Source: Hymenobacter latericoloratus (lineage in GTDB: Bacteria; Bacteroidota; Bacteroidia; Cytophagales; Hymenobacteraceae). Taken from it: a stretch of 64,000 bases of DNA. Below are positions 36,155 to 44,418 of this stretch, in pieces; the stretch's first letter is position 1; each line of letters begins with the position of its first letter. A program made the position numbers and the translations under genes. The stretch is from NCBI RefSeq assembly GCF_014199535.1, contig NZ_JACHNV010000001.1, positions 806,001-870,000 on the forward strand, in the 5' to 3' direction. The notes beneath the pieces were generated by a model that was not told the origin of the DNA, did no database searches, and saw only the letters and a list, made by a program, of their open reading frames with translations.

Positions 36155-36319
36155 GAAATAAGTTGTTGAGTATCCTGTGGGGAAAGGCTGATGCGCAGGT
36201 TGGGGGCCGGGGTGGGGGTAGTAGAAAGCAGGCCGCACCAGAGGCCCGGCGGCGCTGGCGTCGGCATCAGCAACGAGCCACCAGCAGTCAGCTACACTAG
36301 CACAAAACGGCCCCGGCCG

Positions 36320-36688
36320 CTACGGAGCCTGGGGCGAGAGGGCGGCAACCAGCAGCCGCACCCGGAACCAGTCCGGCACCGCGCTGGGCAAGGGGTTCGG
36401 CCCCGTGGGGCAGGCAGGAAGCCACAGGGCAACCGGAAGCTCCAGCGGCTGCGGAAACCAGGCATCGGCGGCTGGGGCCACGAAGAACCCAAGCGGGGAG
36501 GTGGCCTCCAGCGTAACTCGCTGCTTTACTACTGCTGCCCTAGGCCCGGCGCTTACATGGGTGGCGCCGGAAGCCGGCAACACCCGCAGCGTGGCCACCG
36601 CCTGGTGGTTCAGCCCCAGCACCATCAGCAGGGTTGCTGTGATGCAGGCGAAGCGCAAGCGGGCTAAAAGGCGAGTGAAGGAAAGCAC
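36320..36688 (-). CDS. Small putative exported protein of unknown function
   Basis: The product has 122 residues with a basic start (RLLARLRFA) and a hydrophobic stretch (CITATLLMVLGL) that could be a signal peptide ending at about AVA in residues 30-32. The mature part is rich in Pro and Ala. A perfect -7 box, CAAAtaTA at 36709-36716, lies 20 bp upstream on this strand, which supports the gene. No family is recognised. Plus-strand frames over the same bases are less plausible because they lack any promoter and signal. Confidence 0.6.
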   Translation of the reverse strand: MLSFTRLLARLRFACITATLLMVLGLNHQAVATLRVLPASGATHVSAGPRAAVVKQRVTLEATSPLGFFVAPAADAWFPQPLELPVALWLPACPTGPNPLPSAVPDWFRVRLLVAALSPQAP

Positions 36689-36708
36689 TGTATTCTAGGT
36701 AAGAGCTA

Positions 36709-36716
36709 CAAATATA
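36709..36716 (-). promoter_or_regulatory. -7 promoter box of the small exported gene
   Basis: CAAAtaTA read on plus is TAtaTTTG on minus, an exact consensus 20 bp before the ATG at 36688. Confidence 0.65.
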
Positions 36717-36748
36717 GCTTTTTGCCGTGGGTACGACAACGCCCCAGA

Positions 36749-36788
36749 ATCACGGATTTAGATGGATTCATCGGATTGCACGGATTCT
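36749..36788 (+). repeat. ATCACGGATTTAGA-family repeat, copy 2
   Basis: It has the same opening as the copy at 32736 and a GGATTGCACGGATT continuation; an inverted partner stands at 36898-36940, so the pair could fold together around the terminator at 36838. Confidence 0.7.
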
Positions 36789-36837
36789 GCCGCGCCTGCC
36801 CAAAGGCCCTACCCCGACAAAACGGTTGAACCCAAAT

Positions 36838-36867
36838 GAAAAAGCCCCACGAATAGGTGAGGCTTTT
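36838..36867 (-). terminator. Terminator of the DUF4268 gene
   Basis: An 11-bp stem with one G-U pair (36840-36850 with 36857-36867) and a T-run on the minus strand. Confidence 0.8.
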
Positions 36868-36897
36868 CTGTACAGATATGGATGGGCCAGATGGCTA

Positions 36898-36940
36898 AAA
36901 ATCCGTGCAATTCGCTGAACCCGCTTGAATTCGTGATTTA
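36898..36940 (-). repeat. ATCACGGATTTAGA-family repeat, inverted copy
   Basis: The bases AAATCCGTGCAATTCGCTGA followed by GAATTCGTGATTTA are the inverse of the copy at 36749. It ends over the last codons of the DUF4268 gene. Confidence 0.65.
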
Positions 36941-37396
36941 CATGAGGTCTTCCAGGGGGTAGCGGGCCTGGCTCCAGAACTCATCTAAAGCCAGCAGCCG
37001 GGGCTTGAAGAACGAAATCAGGGCGGGCCAGTCTTCACGGTTCAAGGGGCTGACGCCGTCGAGCTGCTGCTGCACCCGGCTCATGGGCTGGCCGTTTTCC
37101 TCGGCGTCCGGCTGCCAGTCCCAGCTTTGGCCGGGCACGGGGGGTAGCATGTTGCTCAGGGCCTGCAGCTGCTCGAAGTGCAGGGCCCGGATGTCGGCGT
37201 CGGGGTGCACCAGCTCCAGCCCGATGGTGGCCCGGCGGCCCTCCGTGCGCATGCGCAGCTGCACATGCTTCAGGCCGGTGCGGTAGTTAATCCAGTTAAT
37301 CGTTTCGCCTTCGGCCGAGGGTACCGGGGCCATGTACTGGCCAAACGTGGTCCAGAAGGCCTGGCGCAGCTGAGCAGCTTCGGCTTTACCGTACAT
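36938..37396 (-). CDS. DUF4268 domain protein
   Basis: The product has 152 residues and is all DUF4268. It opens with a helix (AAQLRQAFWTTFGQYM) and has strands such as HVQLRMRTEGRRATIGLELV with a conserved basic patch, and ends FWSQARYPLEDLM. DUF4268 occurs alone in Bacteroidota or fused to nuclease-related domains, but the single-domain version has no assigned function. The ATG at 37396 is 17 bp downstream of the udk stop, so the two are probably co-transcribed. Confidence 0.85.
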   Translation of the reverse strand: MYGKAEAAQLRQAFWTTFGQYMAPVPSAEGETINWINYRTGLKHVQLRMRTEGRRATIGLELVHPDADIRALHFEQLQALSNMLPPVPGQSWDWQPDAEENGQPMSRVQQQLDGVSPLNREDWPALISFFKPRLLALDEFWSQARYPLEDLM

Positions 37397-37413
37397 GGCT
37401 TACAGGGAAATGA

Positions 37414-38046
37414 CTAAGCCGTGCGGCCGGCTTCTACCTTGCTGCGCAGAAACGATACCAGCACATCCAGCCCCTTATCAAAGTGGCGGTTGTTCGGGAT
37501 GATAATGTCGGCGTCGTGCTTGAAAGGCTTGATGTACTTTTCGTAGGTAGGCGCTACGTGGTTGGTGTAGCGGTAGAGCACGTCCTCCAGGTCGTAGCCC
37601 CGCTCGTCCCGGTCGCGCACGATGCGGCGCTGCAGCTTTACATGCTCCCGCGCATCGATGTACACCTTCAGGTCCAGCAGCTTGGCTACTTCCTCGAAGT
37701 AGAACACGAAGATGCCTTCTACCACCACAATGGGCGCGGGCCGGAATACCAGCTCGGCGGGCACCACGTTAGGGTTGTTGAAGGTGTACTCCTGGCGGCG
37801 CACCTCCAGGCCCTGGCTGATGCGCAGCACGTCGGCGGCGTAGGCGCGGGAGTCAATGCTGCTGGGCAGGTCGAAGTTCGTGACGCCCTGGGCGTCCACC
37901 TGCTGGGCTTCCCGCGGGTGGTAGTAGTTGTCCTGCGAAATCAGGCAGATTTCTTCTTCGGGAAACGAGGCCAGCAGCCGGCGCAGAAACGTGGTTTTGC
38001 CAGAGGCGCTGCCGCCCGTAATTCCGACGATGAAAGGGTGTTGCAT
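37414..38046 (-). CDS. udk: Uridine kinase
   Basis: Udk phosphorylates uridine and cytidine with ATP or GTP for pyrimidine salvage. The protein has 210 residues. The P-loop GGSASGKT is at residues 11-18. SQDNYYHP near 36-43 and FDLPSSID near 57-64 are the usual substrate-binding blocks, followed by VVEGIFVFY and the RRIVRDRDERG lid segment. The frame extends to 38208 through repeats, but the ATG at 38046 is the family start. A consensus -7 box (CAAAagTA, 38085-38092) lies 39 bp upstream. Confidence 0.95.
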   Translation of the reverse strand: MQHPFIVGITGGSASGKTTFLRRLLASFPEEEICLISQDNYYHPREAQQVDAQGVTNFDLPSSIDSRAYAADVLRISQGLEVRRQEYTFNNPNVVPAELVFRPAPIVVVEGIFVFYFEEVAKLLDLKVYIDAREHVKLQRRIVRDRDERGYDLEDVLYRYTNHVAPTYEKYIKPFKHDADIIIPNNRHFDKGLDVLVSFLRSKVEAGRTA

Positions 38047-38084
38047 GGGGGGGGAATAGGCCCGTACCGGCGGGGCCAACCCTG

Positions 38085-38092
38085 CAAAAGTA
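38085..38092 (-). promoter_or_regulatory. -7 promoter box of udk
   Basis: CAAAagTA is TActTTTG on the minus strand and gives a leader of about 30 nt. Confidence 0.7.
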
Positions 38093-38118
38093 CGAAATCT
38101 AGCGGAGGCCAGGGCGCT

Positions 38119-38160
38119 GAGGTGGTGAAATGGTGAAATTGTGAAGTGGTGAAATGCTGA
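38119..38160 (-). repeat. GTGAAATGGTGA simple-sequence repeat
   Basis: Five degenerate copies of GGTGAAAT-like units lie in a row (GAGGTGGTGAAATGGTGAAA, then TTGTGAAGTGGTGAAATG). Similar tracts stand before aroC (27855-27871 and 27920-27947). Confidence 0.7.
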
Positions 38161-38189
38161 GTTTGACGTTTTGGCGGCGCAGAGAGGGT

Positions 38190-38274
38190 AGCCCCAGCGA
38201 GGCGACATGTCGGTAGAAACCAGCGGGGCGACACAAACCGTTCATCGACGGGGGCCGCCCCGCCGCTGGGGCTT
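38190..38274 (+). repeat. GCCCCAGC..GGCGACA family element, copy 2
   Basis: The unit AGCCCCAGCGAGGCGACATG, then CGGTAGAAAC, CAGCGGGGCGACAC and the closing arm GCCGCTGGGGCTTT form a palindrome of about 85 nt. The arms match the element at 10977-11034. Confidence 0.8.
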
Positions 38275-38346
38275 TAGGAAAGGTGGAGGGGTAGGGATAC
38301 TACTGACAGGCCGCCAGAACGGCAGTTTCACAACTGCATAAACGCA

Positions 38347-38934
38347 TCATTTCACCACTTCATTCAGATAGCGCACCAGCCCGGCCACGGCGCGGGCCCG
38401 GTGGCTGATGGCGTTCTTCTCCTCCAGGCTCATCTGGGCGAAGGTGCGCCCGTCGCCTTCCGTGGGTTGGAAGATGGGGTCGTAGCCGAAGCCATCCTGG
38501 CCGCGCACCTCCTCGGTAATCGCACCAGCCACCGCGCCCGCAAACTCGTGTATCTCACCGGTGGGCAGCACCAGCGCCACTACCGTCCGGAACTGAGCCG
38601 AGCGGTTGGGCTGGCCCTGCAGCTCCCGCAGCAGCTTGGCTACATTGTCGGAGGCAGAGCGCTGGGGGCCGGCGTAGCGGGCCGAGTACACGCCGGGCTC
38701 CCCGTGGAGGGCGGCCACTTCCAGGCCGGTATCATCGGCGAAGCAAGCCACCCCATAATGGTCCCACACGTATTGGGCCTTCTGGCGGGCGTTGCCTTCC
38801 AGGGTGTCCTGGGTTTCGGGTAGCTCCTGCTGGCAGCCAATATCGGCCAGGCTCAGCAGCTCCACGGAGGCGGGCAGCAGGGGCCGGATTTCATCCAGCT
38901 TGTGGGCATTGTTCGAGGCAAAGCAAAGGCGCAT
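38347..38934 (-). CDS. rdgB: XTP/dITP pyrophosphatase (RdgB/HAM1)
   Basis: This 195-residue Mg-dependent enzyme hydrolyses dITP, XTP and other non-canonical purine nucleotides to keep them out of DNA. It has the full family pattern: FASNNAHKLDEI at residues 5-16, ADDTGLEV at 66-73, the SARYAG segment, and the C-terminal blocks QDGFGYDPIF and NAISHRARA. The length is typical. The last codons overlap a GGTGAAATG repeat-like stretch. No partner is obvious. Confidence 0.96.
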   Translation of the reverse strand: MRLCFASNNAHKLDEIRPLLPASVELLSLADIGCQQELPETQDTLEGNARQKAQYVWDHYGVACFADDTGLEVAALHGEPGVYSARYAGPQRSASDNVAKLLRELQGQPNRSAQFRTVVALVLPTGEIHEFAGAVAGAITEEVRGQDGFGYDPIFQPTEGDGRTFAQMSLEEKNAISHRARAVAGLVRYLNEVVK

Positions 38935-38996
38935 CTGGGCGAGAAGGAATAGATGGAGAAAATCAGGGCGAAGAAAGTACCAGAAGCAGAAGGGTA

Positions 38997-39022
38997 CAAA
39001 AAAACCGGGCAGCGCCGGTTTT
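38997..39022 (-). terminator. Terminator of the small gene ending at 39061
   Basis: An 8-bp stem (39001-39008 with 39015-39022), loop 6, with seven T on the minus strand. Its presence supports transcription of the 62-codon gene upstream. Confidence 0.75.
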
Positions 39023-39060
39023 GTCTTGTTTACCGGCCGGAAAGCCGCGGCCCCGGCAGC

Positions 39061-39249
39061 TCACCGAAACATCAATTTAACGGTAGTCCAGGAGCGAGCC
39101 ACCAAATTCGGGAGCGGCGCGCCAGGGCCACCCGCGGCGCGCGCGGAGGAACCTGCCGCTGCTGGTGCCGACAGCAGGGCAGTGGAGGTGCCATAAGCCA
39201 GAGCCGCCCCAAGGAGCAGCAGCATTAACAGAGCAGATACACGAATCAT
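39061..39249 (-). CDS. Small putative exported protein
   Basis: The product has 62 residues: a hydrophobic stretch (VSALLMLLLLGAALAYG, residues 4-20) that looks like a signal peptide or anchor, an Ala/Gly/Pro-rich middle and a basic end PNLVARSWTTVKLMFR. A terminator follows in the same direction. No family is recognised and the frame is short, so the call is provisional. Confidence 0.5.
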   Translation of the reverse strand: MIRVSALLMLLLLGAALAYGTSTALLSAPAAAGSSARAAGGPGAPLPNLVARSWTTVKLMFR

Positions 39250-39358
39250 AAGGCAGTAACTAGGAGCTAAGATGTGGTAAGTATAATAGAAGCCCGGCGG
39301 AAACGCCTCGGCCCCGGTGTTAAGCTTCTGCTACGCCCCCTGGAACAGAAAAATAGCT

Positions 39359-39388
39359 TTTGAAATCCGGACCCAACGTGTACTTTTG
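39359..39388 (+). promoter_or_regulatory. Complete promoter of rpmE2
   Basis: TTTG at 39359-39362 and TActTTTG at 39381-39388 are separated by 18 bp. Both elements fit the Bacteroidota -33/-7 consensus; this is the clearest promoter in the window. Confidence 0.85.
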
Positions 39389-39440
39389 CAGTCCCTTCCG
39401 CAAAATCGGCAGGCAACAAGGTACAAACGGCACTACGACC

Positions 39441-39689
39441 ATGAAAAAAGACATCCACCCCGAGTACCGCGAAGTGGTATTCCAGGATACCTCCAGCGGC
39501 TTCAAATTCGTGACCCGCTCGACGATGAACTCCAGCGAGACCATCACGATGGAAGACGGCAAAACTTACCCCGTAATTAAGGTGGAAGTTAGCTCGGAGT
39601 CGCACCCCTTCTACACCGGCAAAAACGTACTGCTCGACACGGCTGGCCGCGTAGAGAAGTTCATGAACCGCTACAACAAGAAGAAGTAA
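39441..39689 (+). CDS. rpmE2: 50S ribosomal protein L31 type B
   Basis: This 82-residue L31 paralogue without the zinc-binding cysteines binds at the central protuberance of the large subunit. It begins [20 protein letters not shown] and ends FMNRYNKKK, typical of type B. In many bacteria type B replaces the zinc form under zinc shortage; here it may be the sole form, as in many Bacteroidota. The upstream ATG at 39360 overlaps the promoter, so the ATG at 39441 is used. A terminator follows. Confidence 0.96.
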   Translation: MKKDIHPEYREVVFQDTSSGFKFVTRSTMNSSETITMEDGKTYPVIKVEVSSESHPFYTGKNVLLDTAGRVEKFMNRYNKKK

Positions 39690-39753
39690 TTCCGGCGGGC
39701 AGGCAGCGAACCGCATGGTTGCGCCGCCCCTCGAAACGACTTTTTCCTCGAAG

Positions 39754-39784
39754 CTCCTGCTGGCATTCGCCGGCAGGAGTTTTT
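39754..39784 (+). terminator. Terminator of rpmE2
   Basis: An 11-bp stem with one mismatch (39754-39764 with 39769-39779), loop 4, followed by TTTTT. Confidence 0.9.
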
Positions 39785-39872
39785 CTTTGTAGTACGGTAG
39801 GGGTGCCCGCCCCAGCGCCTACCCCCTGGCCGCGGCCAAACCGGCCGCAGCTCTCATCCTGATTTTCCTCCC

Positions 39873-41081
39873 ATGCATATTCTGCTCTTCGATGACCCGG
39901 CCATTCGGCCCCACCTGCTGCCATTTACGTTTACCCGGCCGGTAGCAGCCCTCCGCTGCGGCATTCTGACGCTGGCGGAGAAGTGGCAGCACCGGCTAAA
40001 AGCCACTCAGGTGGGCTACCTCACGGAAAGCTACCTGCAGGCCAAGTACCCCGCTGGCAACACCCAGGGACCCGCGCTGGTCATCAACGGCGCCATTTGC
40101 CCCGACGACCTGTTGGCCCAGCAGGTGCAGGCTCTGGCGCCCGGCGAGGCCCTGTTTGATGAAGACATGCTGGTAGCAGCTCACCTGGCCGATGCTACCC
40201 AGGTAGCGGAGCTGATTCAGGATGGCTTCCAGAAAACCCGCGACGTAGCCGAGCCCGTAACAGCCATCAAGGAAGTGTGGCATCTGTTTCTGCGCAACGG
40301 CGCCGAAATCCGCCGCGACTTTGACCTGCTGACCCGGGGTAGGGAGTCGGCCCCGGTGGGCGACGCGCATACCATTGTGTACGCGCCGGAAAACATCTTC
40401 ATTGAGCCGGGCGTGAAAATCCGGGCGGCCATTCTCAACGCCGAGAACGGTCCGATTTACCTTGGTAAAAACTCCCAGGTACACGAGGGCGCCATTATCA
40501 GCGGACCGCTGGCCTTGTGCGAGGGCAGCCACATCAACGCCGGGGCCAAAATGCGCGGCGACAATACCGTAGGCCCTTATTCCAAGGTAGGCGGCGAAGT
40601 GGGTAACAGCATTCTGCTGGGCTACAGCAACAAGGGCCACGACGGCTACCTCGGCAACTCCGTCATCGGGGAGTGGTGCAACCTGGGGGCCGATACCAAC
40701 ACCTCCAACCTGAAGAATAACTACGCCCCGGTAAAAATCTGGAGCCACTCGGCGGGCCGCTTCGTGAACACGGGCCAGCAGTTCTGCGGGCTGATGATGG
40801 GCGACCATAGCAAGTGCGGCATCAATACCATGTTCAATACGGGTACGGTAGTGGGGGTAGGGGCCAACATCTTCGGGGCCGGTTTCCCGCGCACGTTTAT
40901 CCCGAGCTTCAGCTGGGGCGGAGCCGCCGGTTTCGAAACCTTCAAGCTGCCGAAAGTAGCTGAGGTAGCCGAGCGCGTCATGGCCCGCCGCCAGCTAGTG
41001 TACGATGCCACTGAGCAGGCCATCATGCAACACGTGTACGAGGCCACGGCCAAAGACCGGGTGTGGGAGCAAGCGAAATGA
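39873..41081 (+). CDS. GlmU-family sugar nucleotidyltransferase-like protein
   Basis: The protein has 402 residues. The N-terminal part (about 1-180) resembles a degenerate nucleotidyltransferase fold that opens MHILLFDDPAIRPHLLPFTF and has TRPVAALRCGILT. The C-terminal part (about 185-370) is a left-handed beta-helix of hexapeptide repeats (for example GPIYLGKNSQVHEGAIISG and SHINAGAKMRGDNTVGPY), with YSNKGHDGYLGNS, as in acyltransferases. This is the alternative GlmU-like family of Bacteroidota, which may act in UDP-GlcNAc synthesis. Whether it is bifunctional cannot be read from the sequence. The gene is followed by an inverted repeat and holB. Confidence 0.86.
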   Translation: MHILLFDDPAIRPHLLPFTFTRPVAALRCGILTLAEKWQHRLKATQVGYLTESYLQAKYPAGNTQGPALVINGAICPDDLLAQQVQALAPGEALFDEDMLVAAHLADATQVAELIQDGFQKTRDVAEPVTAIKEVWHLFLRNGAEIRRDFDLLTRGRESAPVGDAHTIVYAPENIFIEPGVKIRAAILNAENGPIYLGKNSQVHEGAIISGPLALCEGSHINAGAKMRGDNTVGPYSKVGGEVGNSILLGYSNKGHDGYLGNSVIGEWCNLGADTNTSNLKNNYAPVKIWSHSAGRFVNTGQQFCGLMMGDHSKCGINTMFNTGTVVGVGANIFGAGFPRTFIPSFSWGGAAGFETFKLPKVAEVAERVMARRQLVYDATEQAIMQHVYEATAKDRVWEQAK

Positions 41082-41092
41082 GTTGCCGGTTG

Positions 41093-41159
41093 CCAGTGGT
41101 CAGTTGCCAGTTTGTGCTGAAAAATTAGAGGTTGCTGATCCCCAATAACTGACCACTGG
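41093..41159. repeat. CCAGTGGTCAGTT inverted repeat
   Basis: There are 13-nt perfect arms (41093-41105, 41147-41159) with extra degenerate copies of GGTCAGT/ACTGACC on both sides (41083-41180). It fills the spacer before holB; no T-run. Confidence 0.75.
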
Positions 41160-41186
41160 TGACTGACCACTAACAACTGATACAAC

Positions 41187-42323
41187 ATGCGTTTTTCTGA
41201 GATTCCGGGTCAGCAGCAGGTGAAGCAGCTTCTAGTGGGGAGCGTGCGGCGTAACCATGTGGCCCACGCTCAGCTGTTTCGGGGGGCGGAGGGCTCGGCG
41301 GCGCTGGCCCTGGCCCTGGCGTATGCTACCTACCTGAACTGCGAAAACCGCACGCCGGAAGCCGAGGATTCCTGCGGAAGCTGCCCCAGCTGTCAGAAAA
41401 TCGACAAGCTGATTCACCCCGACCTCAACTTCATCCTGCCCGTTACCACCACCAAGGCCGTAACCAAGGACGCCATCAGCAGCAAGTTTGCGGCCGAGTG
41501 GCGGACCTTCGTGCTGGAAAACCCCTACCAGGGCCTCAACGACTGGATGCAGCACATCGGGGCCGAAAACAAGCAGGGTAGTATTTCCAAGGAAGAAAGT
41601 CTGCAGCTGCTCAAACTGGTGTCGCTGAAGGCGTTCGAAGCCCGGTTTAAGCTGGTTATCATCTGGCAGCCGGAGCTGATGCACCCCTCGGCGGCCAATG
41701 CCGTGCTGAAGCTGCTGGAAGAGCCCCCGCCCGCCACCGTGTTTCTGCTGGTGAGCCACGCCCCGCAGCAACTGCTCCCCACCATTATCAGCCGGGTGCA
41801 GCCGGTAGTAGTACGCTCCCTCTCCGAGGAAGAGCTGACTGCCTGGCTGCGCGACGAGCGGCAGGTACCGGAAGTGAAAGCCCGCCAGCTGGCCCAGCTA
41901 ACCGAGGGCAACGTTGGTGCGGCGCTGGCGGCGCAGGCTGCCGCTACGGCCGACGCCGACTATTTTGAGCTATTTGCCAAGTGGATGCGCACCTGCTACG
42001 GCAACAAGGTGGCCGAAATGCTGGAAAAAGCCGATGAGTTTCAGAAGCTGGGCCGCGAAAACCAGAAGGAGTTTCTGCAGTACGCTCTCACCTTGCTGCG
42101 CAAGGTGCTCCTGTTCGGCCTCGATCCGCACTTGGTGCCCCACCTGCCTGCCCAGGAGCAGCAGTTCGTGCAGGGCTTCAGCCGCTTCGTGACGCCGCGC
42201 AATGCCGGGCCGCTTACGCAGGAAATCAACGAGGCCCACTACCATGTAGAGCGCAATGCCAACCCCCGCATGGTATTCGTGGACACTTCCCTGCGGGTAG
42301 CCGAACTGCTACGGGCTGCTTAA
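41187..42323 (+). CDS. holB: DNA polymerase III delta' subunit (clamp loader)
   Basis: The product has 378 residues with the AAA+ clamp-loader fold. The Walker A position is degenerate (GAEGSAAL at 33-40, no lysine), as in delta' subunits, which do not hydrolyse ATP. The zinc module has Cys52, Cys63, Cys66, Cys69. KLVIIWQPELMHPSAANAVLKLLEEPP (split here: KLVIIWQPELMH, then NAVLKLLEEPP) is the conserved sensor region, followed by RVQPVVV. It would load the sliding clamp with delta and gamma/tau. The ATG at 41187 gives the usual FSEIPGQQQVKQLL start. Confidence 0.92.
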   Translation: MRFSEIPGQQQVKQLLVGSVRRNHVAHAQLFRGAEGSAALALALAYATYLNCENRTPEAEDSCGSCPSCQKIDKLIHPDLNFILPVTTTKAVTKDAISSKFAAEWRTFVLENPYQGLNDWMQHIGAENKQGSISKEESLQLLKLVSLKAFEARFKLVIIWQPELMHPSAANAVLKLLEEPPPATVFLLVSHAPQQLLPTIISRVQPVVVRSLSEEELTAWLRDERQVPEVKARQLAQLTEGNVGAALAAQAAATADADYFELFAKWMRTCYGNKVAEMLEKADEFQKLGRENQKEFLQYALTLLRKVLLFGLDPHLVPHLPAQEQQFVQGFSRFVTPRNAGPLTQEINEAHYHVERNANPRMVFVDTSLRVAELLRAA

Positions 42324-42445
42324 GTGGGCTGCCTATAGCTCCGAAAACAGCTTCTACGCGCAGCAAACCAACAAAATACGTTTTGCTAAAATGCTATAGC
42401 TTGCGCTAAAACAGCTATAGCCAGTGCCCCGGTCATCAGTAGCTG

Positions 42446-42453
42446 TATCTTTG
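42446..42453 (+). promoter_or_regulatory. -7 promoter box of hemC
   Basis: TAtcTTTG is an exact TAnnTTTG match 120 bp before the TTG start. The 249-bp spacer also has three CTATAGC stretches (42335, 42394, 42415) of unknown meaning. Confidence 0.6.
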
Positions 42454-42572
42454 CAAGGAGGCTTCCGGTTTCCGCCAGTTGTTGCGGCTGGAAGTAAAAT
42501 ACCTCACCGGCCGTTGCCGCGCTGCGCAAAGAAACGAGATGGGCCGTATATTCTGAACTAGCTGATTCTGCT

Positions 42573-43514
42573 TTGAAGACTTCCATTCGCATAGGTACCC
42601 GCGGCAGCAAGCTGGCGCTGTGGCAAGCCAACCACGTAGCCGGCCAGCTTACCGCCGCCGGTCTCGCCCCCGAAATCGTCATTATTACCACCAAAGGCGA
42701 CGTAGTGCTGGACCGCTCCCTGGACAAGATTGGGGCGAAGGGCGTGTTCACGGAAGAGCTGGAGGAAGGCCTGCGCACGGGCTACGTGGATATTGCCGTG
42801 CACAGCGCCAAGGATGTGCAGAGCACTATTCCGGCCGACCTGGAGCTGCTGGCCTTTATGCAGCGGGAGCGGGTAAATGACGTGGTGGTCAGCTTCGACC
42901 CCAACCTCGACCTGCAGCGCCCCGACCTGGTGCTGGGCACCAGCAGCACCCGCCGCAAAGCCATGCTGCGCCGCTTTTTGCCCCACGCCACTACCGCCGA
43001 AGCGCGCGGCAACCTTCAAACCCGCTTGCGTAAGCTCGAGGAAGGCCAGTATCATGCCCTGGTGCTGGCTTACGCCGGGGTCCACCGCATGGAGTACGAC
43101 GGTCTGATTCGCCACGTGTTGCCCGAAACCCAGTACGTGCCCGCCACCGGCCAGGGCAGCGTAGCCATTGAGTGCGCCCGCAGCCTGGAGCCCGCCCTGA
43201 AAGAGGAGTTGCGCCGCATTCTCGACCACCCGGCTACCCACGTTTGCCTGGCCGCCGAGCGGGCTTTCCTGCGCACGATGGAAGGCGGCTGCAGCATCCC
43301 TTCCTTCGCCCTGGCCTCGCTTTCCGCCGATGGGCAAACGGTGCAGCTGCACGGCGGCCTCATCAGCCTCGACGGGCAGGAGCTTATTGAGGAAACCCAC
43401 ACGGCCGCCGCTACCGAAGCAGAGGTCCTGGGTACCCGCCTGGCAGAAAGCGTGCTGGCTCGCGGCGGCCGGCAGATTCTGGATGACATTCGCCGCGTCC
43501 GCCACGAGGCCTAA
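42573..43514 (+). CDS. hemC: Hydroxymethylbilane synthase (porphobilinogen deaminase)
   Basis: HemC joins four porphobilinogen units into hydroxymethylbilane in tetrapyrrole synthesis. The protein has 313 residues. It starts with TTG; the sequence KTSIRIGTRGSKLALWQANH follows directly. SAKDVQSTIP near 90-99, GTSSTRRKAMLRRFLP near 125-140 and the dipyrromethane-cofactor cysteine, Cys240 in EGGCSIPSFA, are intact. No ATG is available near the N-terminus, so TTG is the start. No other hem gene is adjacent. Confidence 0.95.
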   Translation: MKTSIRIGTRGSKLALWQANHVAGQLTAAGLAPEIVIITTKGDVVLDRSLDKIGAKGVFTEELEEGLRTGYVDIAVHSAKDVQSTIPADLELLAFMQRERVNDVVVSFDPNLDLQRPDLVLGTSSTRRKAMLRRFLPHATTAEARGNLQTRLRKLEEGQYHALVLAYAGVHRMEYDGLIRHVLPETQYVPATGQGSVAIECARSLEPALKEELRRILDHPATHVCLAAERAFLRTMEGGCSIPSFALASLSADGQTVQLHGGLISLDGQELIEETHTAAATEAEVLGTRLAESVLARGGRQILDDIRRVRHEA

Positions 43515-43737
43515 CCTCATTTCCTACCCCCGGTGTACCCCCCAAGAGCTGCTGTCTGGCGGCTCTTTTGGTTCCGGCGCGAGACCGGGCTCCCGCTGAC
43601 GCAGGCGCTGCCGGCCACCGAACCATAAGAGCCCGGTTCCGGTGGCCTCGCTCCCGCCACCTCTTGCCGCCACGGTGTGCTACCCTCCGCGAAACTGTTT
43701 ACTTTCGCTCTCCACACTCTTTCCCTCTGCTTCCGCT

Positions 43738-44382
43738 ATGAAACTCTTCTTTCGCTATACCCTGCTGGTGGGCTTGGTTGTTGGGCTGGCAACACCGATA
43801 GTGCACGCGGCCAAAAAGCCTCGCAAAAGCAGGAAAGATGAGGTAGTGACCATCAGCACGCCCCAGGGTGATATCCGGCTGATTCTGTTTGATAAGACCC
43901 CCTTGCACAAAGCCAATTTCCTGAAGCTGGCGCAGAGTGGCTTCTATACTGGTACTACCTTTCACCGCGTCATTCCGAACTTCATGATTCAGGGTGGCGA
44001 CCCCAATTCCAAGGACGCTGACCCCGCCAACGACGGCGCCGGTGCCTCGGATGAAAAGATGATTCCGGCCGAAATTCTGCCGGAATTTACCCACAAGCGC
44101 GGGGCGGTAGCCGCGGCCCGCACCCCCGATTTTATCAATCCGCAGCGCCAAAGCAGCGCTTCCCAGTTCTACATCGTTCAGAATCCCCAAGGCACCCCAC
44201 ACCTGAACGGACAGTACACCGTGTTCGGGCAGGTTATCAGCGGCCAGGAAGTGGTGGATAAGATTGCTCAGCAGCCCACCGCCGAGCGTAACCGCCCGGT
44301 TACCAACATCCCCATGACGGTGAAAGTGGAAAAGCTCAAGAAGAAAAAGATTACCGAGCTCTACGGTTACCAGTATCAGTAA
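43738..44382 (+). CDS. Exported cyclophilin-type peptidyl-prolyl isomerase
   Basis: The 214-residue protein has a signal peptide (MKLFFRYTLLVGLVVGLATPIVHA) and a cyclophilin domain (about 40-200), with TTFHRVIPNFMIQGGDP and QRQSSASQFYIVQNP. The catalytic arginine (in FHRVIP) and the glutamine-rich core are intact. It would accelerate proline isomerisation in the periplasm. A KKPRKSRKDE stretch after the cleavage site is strongly basic. The frame is open to 43642, but the ATG at 43738 begins the signal peptide. It is close to the reductase that follows (36 bp). Confidence 0.92.
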   Translation: MKLFFRYTLLVGLVVGLATPIVHAAKKPRKSRKDEVVTISTPQGDIRLILFDKTPLHKANFLKLAQSGFYTGTTFHRVIPNFMIQGGDPNSKDADPANDGAGASDEKMIPAEILPEFTHKRGAVAAARTPDFINPQRQSSASQFYIVQNPQGTPHLNGQYTVFGQVISGQEVVDKIAQQPTAERNRPVTNIPMTVKVEKLKKKKITELYGYQYQ

Positions 44383-44418
44383 CCGGCTATTAATCCGGTG
44401 GATAGCTTTTTTTCGCGC

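Noticed and set aside
36405..36698. 97-codon plus frame antisense to the small exported gene
   Set aside because: It has no promoter and no signal peptide, while the opposite strand has both.
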